Below are positions 35,030 to 43,310 of a stretch of DNA of 43,460 nt, piece by piece. The DNA comes from Caldisericum exile_A (lineage in GTDB: Bacteria; Caldisericota; Caldisericia; Caldisericales; Caldisericaceae): contig NZ_JBLOBF010000011.1 in assembly GCF_047785965.1 (NCBI RefSeq), positions 1 through 43,460 of the forward strand. Direction: 5' to 3'. The notes under the pieces were generated by a model. The model was not told where the DNA came from and did not search any database. It was given only the letters and a program-made list of their open reading frames with translations. The first letter of the stretch is position 1, and every line of letters begins with the position of its first letter. Made by a program: the position numbers and the translations under genes.

Positions 35030-35327
35030 CTTTTCCTCCTTATTTTCGTGCTCTAACTTTATTTTATAACTTGCAACAGAATTTGCAAGAATTGGCATTA
35101 AATCATTAAAGAATCTATTAAAAATATAGACATTAAGATAAACAATATTCACAAAGCTATTGAGAACGGGTTCAATCAGAACCTGTTTGGAGAACGATTA
35201 GAAGAATTGAAGATAAAAAAGAGGATTTATTAAATGAGCTTAGGGGCTTGAAGAACGAAGAGGCAGAAACAAAGAAAAAAGCTATAACAAAATGTGCTAA
35301 GAACCTTTTAAGTATTCCAGCGCTTCA
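35030..35327. other. Leader of the helicase operon and coding-like scrap
   Basis: No intact gene. The part next to the helicase is its probable leader. Between 35153 and 35376 the plus strand has two overlapping open frames rich in Glu and Lys (one ends NQNLFGERLEELKIKKRIY, the next begins IRRIEDKKEDLLNELRG), which looks like the tail of a frameshifted gene, but I cannot name it. Confidence 0.3.
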
Positions 35328-36115
35328 TCAAGATTTTACTCCCTTTCTTGCACTGCTTTCAAGCAACGGAATGTAAAAAGAAAAGTCATCTACAAGGGGG
35401 ATTACCAGAATGAATTTTCTAAAATTTAAAGAAGTGCCTCCGAGCACGAGGTCAATTAAGCCAAAGCTTGCTCCTTGGGAAGCACCTGCAATGATAATCT
35501 CTTCTTCAACCAGACTGTGTTTTTCTTTTATCTCCATGATGTGGCCTAATACTTCCTTTTTCCATTTTTCCCAGTCATACCAGCAGTATCTTTTTGTACC
35601 AAAAAGTTGAGATGATTGAGGAACCAGGAGAATATAGCCTCTCTTTAACACATGCTTCCAATGAGTGCTGAACTCCTCTGTATTGCCTCCTTTCCAGTGA
35701 AGCGCAACAAAAAGAGGATATCTCTTTTTGTTATCAAAATTATCCGGATGAAATACAAGCTTTTCTGGTTTTGGACTTTTTTGCATTTCTTCATATATTT
35801 GAGAAAACTTTTCCAATAACTCTCTGAACTCTTTGCGCTCCCTTATCGATTCAAAGTCTTTTTCCTTCTCAAGTTGCTTTGGCGACCAAAAATTCCCTCA
35901 TTGAGTGAACTTTTTAGAATCTCAATAGCTTTATCCCCGTTGTGCAGGACAGAGTTAAGGTAAGCAAGCCAGTAAGAAGTATCTGAAAACCTGTCTATAA
36001 ATTTTGCGTGGGCTTCTTCCGCAATCTCCAGTGCTTTGCTGTAATTACCTTCACGGTAAAGATTGAAGACTTTCTTGCGGAATCCTTCAAAATCCTCACT
36101 TTCCACTACAATCAA
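35328..36115 (-). pseudogene. TPR-alpha/beta hydrolase fusion, frameshifted and truncated
   Basis: Two frames make one gene. From the ATG at 36115 about 78 residues form TPR-like helices (YREGNYSKALEIAEEAHAKF, DTSYWLAYLNSVLHNGDKAI). At an A5 run (35888-35892 on the plus strand) one base is missing; restoring it continues as GIFWSPKQLEKEKDF into a hydrolase with LFVALHWKGGNTEEF (oxyanion region) and the nucleophile elbow IIAGASQGASFG (GxSxG). The protein then stops at RKGVKS, before the catalytic Asp and His expected in a serine hydrolase of the phospholipase/carboxylesterase type. It lies beside the defence cassette and is probably dead. Confidence 0.65.
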
Positions 36116-36173
36116 CTTTCTTTAAATTAATAGCTTACATCCTTGCCAGTATTATATGAAAAATCTTCCCAGT

Positions 36174-36553
36174 TCAATACACATTTGGATTGTCCAAACC
36201 ATAACAAAACGTAAATTTTGAAACCTTTTTTAATGTAAGACCTTCTGCCCTTTTCTTTTCTCTGCCGAAACTTACTGATTCTTCAGCCTTTATCTTTTCA
36301 ATTGGATATCCATAATTATCTGTGAGCTCAAATAAGAAAAGCTGTCTAACTATCTCTTCTGGCCTTCTTTGGCTTTTATTTTCATCGAACAATAACTTTT
36401 CTTTTCCACCTGCACCGTGGCTTTTGATATACCACTCGCCTTGCGATTTTTCATATACATCTAATTTAGGTAAGTGTAAACTTAGAAGAGGAATTTCAGT
36501 CTCAGCACTGGGAATTATTTTATTAATGATATTGTTTTTATTCTATCATTCAT
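36174..36553 (-). pseudogene. Restriction-enzyme N-terminal (HsdR_N-like) remnant
   Basis: The ATG at 36553 follows AAGGAG, but after a few codons (MNDRIK) the frame breaks at an A5 run (36535-36539); adding one base continues as NNIINKIIPSAETEIPLLSL and LDVYEKSQGEWYIKSHGAG. The second part contains SQRRPEEIVRQLFLFEL and YGYPIEKIKAEESVSFGREKKRA, which is the HsdR_N-type (PD-(D/E)xK) start of type I R subunits and similar restriction enzymes. It ends after 31 further unrelated residues, so everything after the first domain is lost. Confidence 0.6.
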
Positions 36554-36597
36554 CTTTTTATCTCCTTAATGAAATTATATTCCGATTTTTAAATCCT

Positions 36598-36696
36598 TCA
36601 ATGAAATGGAGAGTCAAGATAGATAAGGTCAACAGTTTTATCTTCAATCTTTTCCCTTAAAACTTCAAGGTTATCGCCGAAATAAAGTGTGTTCAC
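36598..36696 (-). pseudogene. First 32 codons of a beta-class/type III DNA methyltransferase
   Basis: GTG at 36696 follows GGAG; the frame reads VNTLYFGDNLEVLREKIED, then VDLIYLDSPFH and a stop. This is the N-terminus and motif IV region of type III Mod or similar adenine methyltransferases (usually LIYLDPPFNS); here the first Pro is Ser and the protein ends at once. Too short to be a working gene. It sits directly upstream of the HsdR_N remnant, so the pair is what remains of a restriction-modification operon. Confidence 0.65.
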
Positions 36697-36705
36697 TCGT
36701 GTCTC

Positions 36706-37326
36706 CTATTTTAGCACAAATTGGAGAGTTTTATTGTTGAAGTTTTCGTCGTACTCTCCTGTATTGTAAATAAGCATAAATGGAGTATCTAAAACTGTCT
36801 TTGGGACTTTAAAGAATATCCAATCTTCACGCTCTTTTCCGGGAACAAGATTTGCATCTTCAAATACCTTATGTTTAGCAATAGGCGGGAAATCGCAACT
36901 GTAGGTATAGCCTGTGTAGTCTTTTAGAGAAAATTCAACTTCAAACGCCCACTTAAAATGCTTACCGTTGTTCTTTACCTTAACCAGCACTCCTATAATT
37001 GTTTCACCTTCTTGAGGTTTTTTTGCCATTCATTGGTGACTTTTAAGTTTTTTTCAAACTTTTCGACTGTAATCACATACATATCACTGTATTTATCAGT
37101 AAAAGTTTTACTAACAGGAAACACATCTTGACTCTCGGGAGAGACAACGCTTGCTTCACGCACATTTGTTTGGGGTGGATTCTGTGTATTGTTGGATAGC
37201 TTTTAAACCAGTAGATTCTGCTTTCCCTGCTCAACTAATCGCTTAAGCAAGTAATTCTGACTAGTGTTTTAGTAGCCAGTAAGAATGAAAATTCCGATTA
37301 AAAAATAGTAAAAACAACTTTTTCAT
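36706..37326 (-). pseudogene. DUF4352-type lipoprotein, multiply broken
   Basis: The ATG at 37326, behind GGGAGG, starts a lipoprotein-like signal that needs one base change in an A6 run (37300-37305) to read MKKLFLLF-LIGIFILTG; where Cys is expected there is Tyr followed by a stop. Further on, QTNVREASVVSPESQDVFP and YSDMYVITVEKFEKN lie in one frame, and a T7 run (37018-37024) shifts to the last frame, which holds ETIIGVLVKVKNNGKHFKW and a beta-sandwich end typical of DUF4352 telokin-like domains. At least two frameshifts and a stop separate the parts. Confidence 0.55.
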
Positions 37327-37415
37327 TTTTCAATCCTCCCTCTCTTATTACTCATTGTATTATTTCTCTGATTGTGAAAAAAATGAGTGTCAGTATGGTG
37401 CGTTTTCCTCATATA

Positions 37416-39243
37416 TCACGGGTATTTATAAGTATCAATCAAATTGCCACTATTGTCATACAGATAAGCAGTATCTCCATCATTATTCCATATGGCAGAA
37501 CTTGATCCCCAATAGAGAGAGCTTGAGTTTGGTGTTCCACTTCCCGAATAAACTTTGACGGTCTCCCCGTTATTAAGCACAAAATCTGGAAATATGAATT
37601 TATGGTGCGCTTTGTCTTCTAATGTGAATCCTTTTAAGTTCACTGAAGTTGAGCCTGTATTTTTTATTTCCACCCATTCTCCGTTAGGATTTTTGTTGTC
37701 GTCATTACCTGCCGTTGTGTAGTGTATACTCGCTATTTTTACACTTACTGCAGCTGCTTGCTCTTCTTTTGGATACTTTATCGTTATCGTTTTTGTGGTG
37801 GCATTCCAATCAACTGAACAGCCGAGAGATTCTGCAACGAATCTCAAAGGAAGCATTGTTCTGCCGTTTATGATTTCAGGGACAACTTTGGAGTTGGTTG
37901 GATCAATAGGCTTAGTTATTCCATTTACAGTTGCAGTATTCTTTCCAATCCAGAGCTCTATGGTGTTTGAGGAAAGTGTTATGGTTACTTTTCGAGCTAC
38001 TCCATCCCAACTGACTGTACCACCAAGTGCTTCAATGATTGCTCTTATTGGTAATAGGGTTCTCCCGTTTTTAATAACAGGGGGTGAGTCTAAGGTGTTT
38101 GAAATACCATTTACTGTAAATGAAATATTACCTATTTGTAATTGAATAATAACAACCCTTTTATTAACGAGTGAATTAACATATAAAGATCCATTTAAAT
38201 AAAGATATAGAGAATTATTATATATTTTTATTTTTGCCCAACTTTCATTAAAATCTAAATTTCCTGAAGGGTATTTAATCCAATTTCTTCCTTCGTCTTG
38301 GGAATAAAATATTCCTTTTTCGAAATCACAAAAATATATAGTTCTCTTTATTGAATCAAAAACAAACCCTGCATAATAAGAAATTTTAGAGAAATCAAAA
38401 TTTGTATTTACAAAATGTGTATTTATTCTTTGCCAGCTTAAACCATCACTTGATTCATAAAGATTCTTATCTATACCCAATGCCAATAATTTATTTTCTA
38501 TCCTATCAGGCATGCAATAAGGCTGTGCTTTGCTAGGCATAAAACGAGGTATTTTTTTAAAAGTTTGGCCCTCATCAAAACTAACTAATAAATCTGTGTT
38601 ATTTACACTAATAAATAATAGACTTTCGGAATATCTAATCGTTCCTTTTGGGAAAAAAGCCAAATCTATTACTCCCAAATAATAAGGATAGTCTTCCCCT
38701 ATCCCCTTTCTTACTGAAGCACTTAAATTTTCCCAAGTTTTACCACCATCAATACTTTTATATAAGCATCTATTTTCACTGTTTCTTCCTGCCCTCAATC
38801 CAACAAAAAAATATTACCAGCTGTCCAAAAAGAATCGATTGAGGTTTCTTTAAATTCTACAATTTTGTCGAATTGAGAAAAATCCGTATTTTCCATATAG
38901 ATCTACCACCACTTCCACTTCCGTTAAAATACCAGATTCCATTAATACAAAACACTTTGGTACTCAACATATTTTCCCATGGTTGTATTTCCAACCATAA
39001 ATCATTCCAAGTAATTCCACCATCAAGAGAATACTTGTCAGGTCCCAAAAAACTAGTAACCATTATGTGATTAGAATTCAATGGGTCTATCTCAAAATCA
39101 GTAAACATGACAAGACTAGGATAACCGATTCTTTGCCAATCATTATTGGCTTTAATCTCAACTATCCCTCCTGCTTCTAATATAAAGACTACAAGAATCA
39201 GGATAGTCAATACCATCGTTACAAATCTTTTAATTTTAATCAC
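37416..39243 (-). pseudogene. Exported BNR-propeller, stalk-domain and lamin-tail protein, frameshifted
   Basis: Three frames join into one protein of about 608 residues. A signal peptide (KRFVTMVLTILILVVFILEA) is followed by Asp-box (BNR) repeats SLDGGITW, SIDGGKTW, SFDEGQTF, SSDGLSW and SQDEGRNW, then two copper-amine-oxidase-N-like stalk repeats (NGRTLLPIRAIIEALGGTV; NGRTMLPLRFVAESLGCSV) and a C-terminal lamin-tail domain (GEWVEIKNTGSTSVNLKGF). Frame breaks lie at an A5 run (38878-38882) and an A7 run (38805-38811). The ribosome site GGGAGG (39243-39248) is placed for a start at 39234, but the codon there is ATT; a GTG overlaps the site itself. If functional it would be a surface-anchored beta-propeller. 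Confidence 0.7.
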
Positions 39244-39300
39244 CTCCCTTTCTTCCCTCTCTATGATTTTTATTTCTAATCTTTTCTAACTATATATAAA

Positions 39301-39324
39301 CCTTCTAATTTTTAAATTAGAAGG
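39301..39324. repeat. Perfect inverted repeat in the leader of the BNR gene
   Basis: Arms CCTTCTAATTT (39301-39311) and AAATTAGAAGG (39314-39324) around TT. T-rich DNA follows on both sides, so it may be a bidirectional terminator or a leader hairpin. It coincides roughly with the change to more AT-rich DNA. Confidence 0.6.
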
Positions 39325-39370
39325 ATATTTTTCTATTTTTCAAGGTACTGTACTTATTTTAACTACTTCT

Positions 39371-39399
39371 AGTTAAGCATAAAAAAATTGCTTTGTCAA
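39371..39399 (-). promoter_or_regulatory. Candidate promoter of the BNR gene
   Basis: On the minus strand a perfect TTGACA (39394-39399), a 17-base spacer and a weak -10 TTAACT (39371-39376). The transcript would pass through the inverted repeat at 39301-39324 before reaching the gene. Confidence 0.4.
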
Positions 39400-39407
39400 G
39401 TAAATAT

Positions 39408-39594
39408 TTAATACAGGTAAATTACTAACTCATTGGCTATTTTAGGATTTAAAGCAGTAGTAATGAGTTGTTTAATTTCTTCTGGTTTTACCTATCTCTA
39501 ATACTTTCCTCCTAATCATTAATTCTTCGTCTTTCTCATTTAGCACTACTCTTAAATTAATAAATGTTTTTGATTCTTTTTCTTTATTTAACAT
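39408..39594 (-). pseudogene. Small hypothetical protein with one frameshift
   Basis: From the ATG at 39594 the frame encodes NKEKESKTFINLRVVLNEKD and ends early at 40 residues. Near 39490 another frame continues the style, VKPEEIKQLITTALNPKIAN, and ends ELVIYLY at 39408. Together about 62 charged, helical residues. No family recognised. Confidence 0.35.
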
Positions 39595-39610
39595 AATTTA
39601 AAGCATAATT

Positions 39611-39640
39611 TAAAAAAGAGGTGTTTATTATCACCTCTTT
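39611..39640 (-). terminator. Intrinsic terminator on the minus strand
   Basis: AAAGAGGTG and CACCTCTTT arms (39632-39640 and 39615-39623 on the plus strand) with an 8-base loop; the minus-strand transcript continues into a T run (39612-39617). It ends the small gene just upstream in transcription order. Confidence 0.75.
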
Positions 39641-39825
39641 AATATTTCGCTGTAATCGCTAATGCTTCTTCTAAAGATATGAGCCCCTCTAAAACGTCTT
39701 AAGGTATGAGGGGAGGCGGGCACTAATTTATTTTCTTCTTTTGAGGGATAAAATTGTTTTCTTATCGCTTCGGATTTTTGTGCCAATTTTTTTAAATGTT
39801 TGGTAATTTTAAACTCTAAATTCAT
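39639..39825 (-). pseudogene. Small hypothetical protein with probable frameshift
   Basis: The ATG at 39825 starts MNLEFKITKHLKKLAQKSEA and IRKQFYPSKEENKLVPAS. In this frame the end (RRFRGAHIFRRSISD) is unlike the rest and runs into the terminator stem to 39631. In a second frame the same DNA reads EGLISLEEALAITAKY and stops at 39639, just before the terminator, which looks more natural. The KQFYPS part slightly recalls KamA-type enzymes, but that is too weak to name it. Confidence 0.35.
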
Positions 39826-39840
39826 AATACTTTTAACCTG

Positions 39841-40113
39841 CAACTCAAAAGTTTGAATTATGGACTATAGAATCTAGAATATAGAATATAAAATAGGGAA
39901 TAAATTTTGAATTCTTAAATCTTAAATTTTATACTCAATACTTCATTTAAAATTTAGTCTTTAAAATTTAAAGAATAATAGCATAAAACTTATTACTTGT
40001 CATTATATTTTGATTTAGTATTAGAAAAATTAATTAAATCAATTAATTAGAATTTAAATAAAGTAAGCTTAATATTTTTGTAGTTTCTTTATGATTAGGG
40101 TTTCTTTCAGCAT
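39841..40113. other. AT-rich gap without a gene
   Basis: About 270 bases of AT-rich DNA with short imperfect repeats of the type TAGAATATAGAATATAAAATAG (near 39866-39893; only 20-base units are comparable). No ORF, hairpin or promoter stands out. Confidence 0.4.
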
Positions 40114-42030
40114 TTATCTTTTAATTAATCCCTTTAGAAAAGCTCCTAAATTAGGAATAATCTCACGCCAGATAGGAAGATTAATAGCTTTTACAGCTTT
40201 CAAAGAAAAATCATCAGTAGCAGTTTCACCATTTTTACCAGTGCATGTTAATTTGAAGGAATGAGTACCAGGGGGTAGTAATTTTAAATAATTAAGTATA
40301 ACTAGATTGAGAAGTAGAAATTGAATAGGTTTTAGGAGGATTACCCCAATTATCATCACTAGTAACAATACATGTAGTACAAGAATCATTAACTGAGAAG
40401 TATCCATATAAGCAAGTATTAACAAAAACTAATAAAGGATTTTGATCGGAGTTATCTTTATTATTAATCTCAAATTCATAAATCTGACAAGGTAAAGAAG
40501 GAAGAGTATTTCCAACATTAATTGTTACAGCATTACTTTTAAGAGTGATAGTAGAATTAACTTGTACTTCAGTATAAATATTATAAACTCCTGGCTTAAG
40601 CTATTGATATTGTAACTGATAACTTGTATTAGATTGGGCATAAACTGGTAAACACAAATATTTTGAAATTAATAAAATTAAATTAATATTTTCTAAAGTT
40701 TTAAAAGGCATTTCTCCTTCAGGAGGCCACTCTTCTCTATTTTGTATTATACATTGTTTTAATTGCGGCATTGCCCCAGTAATTACAACTTCCGGTGGTG
40801 TTATGACCATGCAAACGCCATCTCTTACTGAATAATCTTCTATATGCCAATTCATTATGGGGCTATTAAAGCCAACTCTACCCCCTGTTAAAGTAGAAGT
40901 AAAAATAACTGGCTCTTCTATATTGACCTAAGTTTTATCTGCTTCTAATAATAATTTAGCAGAGTTAGTATCATTACAATGTGACTCACAATAAGATTTT
41001 GTTTGATCAAAAGGTATACTACCAAAAGAATCGTCCTAAGGAAAGTTTAACACATTTGCCATTAACACATCCAAAACTACAATTTCCCCCATTACTATAT
41101 CCATATCCACAACAAAACTGAGATAAACCTACTGATTTCGGATCACAACCGGCAAAAAACCTCGAAGGATTAGATACATAATCCGCACAACTCGTCGTTA
41201 AACACCCATATTCACCTAGCCCATGACCCCTAAAACCATGTTCAGTCTCTTCTGGTAATACAACACACCCTGAAACAAGACATAGTGGCATACAAACCTT
41301 TTGGCACGTCTCTAAACTCATGCCTCCATAACTTTGAATTTCACAAGTATAAGTATTGAAATTACATGCGTATTTATTATTTGTATTACCACAATCACTA
41401 TTACTACTACAATGAAGCTTTGCTTGTATCATCACTATAATGAGTAGTATCACAAGTAGAACCACTACAGCGATGAACACATTTTTTATCATAAGTGTTA
41501 GTAGTATAAGAACCAGAAGCACTTTCTATACAACCCTTATTAGAATCACAGGTGTATTTTTTAGATGAAACACAATTACTATCACTAATACAACCTTGTT
41601 GGCCTTCTTTTGGAGCCCCAACTACATTTGCAATTAGAACAATGATTGCATTCACTACTTAAAGTGCCTGTTTCCTTGCTACAAGTATTTATCCCTTTGC
41701 CACCTACCTTTATACATCTTCCATCAGAAGAACATCCTAAATGAAAACAATCAGAATCTTGTGTGCATTGACAGGTAGTGCAATCATATTTTGCCGTCAC
41801 GGCATCTGATTGATTTATTTGTTTGCACTCGTAATTATCGCAAATAGTAATACAGCACACCCCATCGGCCAATCAGCTTTTTGGTAAAATCCACATCTGG
41901 AAATATTTAAACTCTGGCAGAAATCATCAAGAATTAAAGCTTTAACAAAATTTGAAAAGAAAAAATTAGTTATTAGAACAGTAAAAAATATGATTAGAAA
42001 AAATGAAAATTTTGAATAAGAATGTCGCAT
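40114..42030 (-). pseudogene. Large cysteine-rich, Ig-like exported protein in several frames
   Basis: Pieces in successive frames follow one another in protein order. The start (ATG 42030) has a signal peptide, FSFFLIIFFTVLITNFFF. Then come Cys-rich repeats: TCQCTQDSDCFHLGCSSDGR and CSKETGTLSSECNHCSNCKC, CISDSNCVSSKKYTCDSNKG, SNSDCGNTNNKYACNFN, and a long cysteine part ending FCCGYGYSNGGNC. From about 41030 a frame with two in-frame TAG codons holds beta-rich domains and ends with an Ig-like motif, LLPPGTHSFKLTCTGKNGET. Frame changes lie near 41865 (G4), 41610, 41415, 41035 and 40290. The DSDC/H..C..G.C repeats and the TLTCTG-like Ig end resemble surface proteins of CPR bacteria. Either a dead gene or an error-rich sequence. 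Confidence 0.55.
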
Positions 42031-42090
42031 AAATTTAAATTATTTGTATATAATTTATTATATTAAAAATTAAAAAGCAAAAAATTTCAT

Positions 42091-42111
42091 AAAAAAAGGG
42101 TAATTCTACCC
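42091..42111 (-). terminator. Intrinsic terminator of the 42129-42506 gene
   Basis: On the minus strand GGGTA, loop GAAT, TACCC (42098-42111) and then a run of seven T (42091-42097). Confidence 0.8.
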
Positions 42112-42128
42112 CCCCATTAATACAAAAA

Positions 42129-42506
42129 TTAATAAAAAACAATAATGTAACGCACTTCTAATGACGGATTTAAATAAGCATGAACCTTGTCTCCTTCCTT
42201 TAACTCTTCTATACTACCTTTTTGCACGGTGTATGTTTGCACTGTACCTGTAGAGCTCTTCATAAACCATTTTTCCACTTTAACATCTTTACATAATTTC
42301 AATTTCAAAGTGATACTAGCAGAATCTGTAGATTTAATAGTAATACTGTTACTGTCCTTGCTTTGAAGAATCCCATCAGCGCTAACTACTATTACTTTAT
42401 TAGAGATCACCTGTTTTACAGTATTATAACGAGTGTAAAATAAAAATGAAATTGCCACTAAAACAACAATTACTAATACTAACAACACATTACTCAACTT
42501 TTTCAT
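42129..42506 (-). CDS. Small membrane-anchored beta-barrel-like protein
   Basis: A 125-residue protein: MKKLSN, one N-terminal TM (VLLVLVIVVLVAISFLFY), then an exported beta-rich domain with GILQSKDSNSITIKS and VQKGSIEELKEGDKVHAYLN, similar in style to DUF5666-type OB-fold proteins. The ATG at 42506 lies eight bases after AAGGAGG; a GTG three codons upstream overlaps that site. It has its own strong promoter and terminator and is the one intact gene in this end of the window. Function unknown. Confidence 0.65.
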   Translation of the reverse strand: MKKLSNVLLVLVIVVLVAISFLFYTRYNTVKQVISNKVIVVSADGILQSKDSNSITIKSTDSASITLKLKLCKDVKVEKWFMKSSTGTVQTYTVQKGSIEELKEGDKVHAYLNPSLEVRYIIVFY

Positions 42507-42556
42507 TTCTTTCACCTCCTTTCGTTTTTGTATATTATTTTATAATATATTTTTCC

Positions 42557-42612
42557 TTGACATATTTTCAATGTACCAATATAGTTATACTCTTTTAATC
42601 TTTATTTGTCAA
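42557..42612. promoter_or_regulatory. Two overlapping divergent promoters
   Basis: Plus strand: TTGACA (42557-42562), 17 bases, TATAGT (42580-42585). Minus strand: TTGACA (42607-42612), 17 bases, TATAAC (42584-42589). The two -10 boxes share two bases. The minus promoter drives the gene at 42506; the plus promoter faces 42688-43310, which is encoded on the opposite strand. Confidence 0.65.
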
Positions 42613-42687
42613 GGGAAATAAATGTTAGACGTATTTTTTTATTTTATTGTTAAAGTTGTGTTATAAATAGGAATTAAGCTATTAGGA

Positions 42688-43310
42688 TTAGTTAATAGTA
42701 AAGAAGTACTTCTGATTTAAAGAAAGATTAGGTAAAGTACTAATAATACCAAGATTTTTTAATTGACTTATATCGGGATAATCGGCGCAAGCATTTATTT
42801 GGGTGTTATTTTTATTAGTGATATAAAAATTATTGGGGAAAATATAAAAATTAGTTAGAGATAGGGGCCCATAGTTGAGACAAACTTTTAAAGGAGAATT
42901 TAAAGATGGTAAATCTTTCTTTTTTAAAGAAGGAAGGTATTTGGAAGTAAATACTTTAGTGGCATCTAAAATAGTAATAATAGTTTTATTAGATTTTAAA
43001 CAAGAAGTTATTTCATTTGAAGAGATGAGTTGCACTTCGTTACTATTTATTTCACAAAAGATTTGAGGAGGAACAAAACTTACTTTTTTGCCTTCAAAAT
43101 TAGTAATTTCTTGTGGTTGATTAATATATCTTAAACATTCTTGGTACCATAATTCTTGTTGAGAAATTGGAGGATAATAGTTGTAGTTGTTGTAGTTAAA
43201 GTAGGTTTTCTTAATAAAAATTGATTTTTATGAAAATATACTACAATAATTATAGCAATAACAATGATTATTGCGCTTAATACAATTATTTTATTTCTTG
43301 TTTGAGACAT
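42688..43310 (-). pseudogene. Membrane-anchored hypothetical protein with one frameshift
   Basis: The ATG at 43310 starts SQTRNKIIVLSAIIIVIAII, an N-terminal TM anchor, followed by a Thr-rich linker. Near 43195 the frame must shift to continue as NYNYYPPISQQELWYQECLR and on through FEGKKVSFVPPQIFCEINSN to the stop at 42688. The span of 623 bases is not a multiple of three, as expected for one indel. The total is about 206 residues of an exported, anchored protein with a few Cys. No family recognised. Confidence 0.5.

Noticed and set aside
39639..39825. KamA-family (lysine aminomutase) fragment
   Set aside because: Only a short KQFYPS-like match; the rest does not support it.
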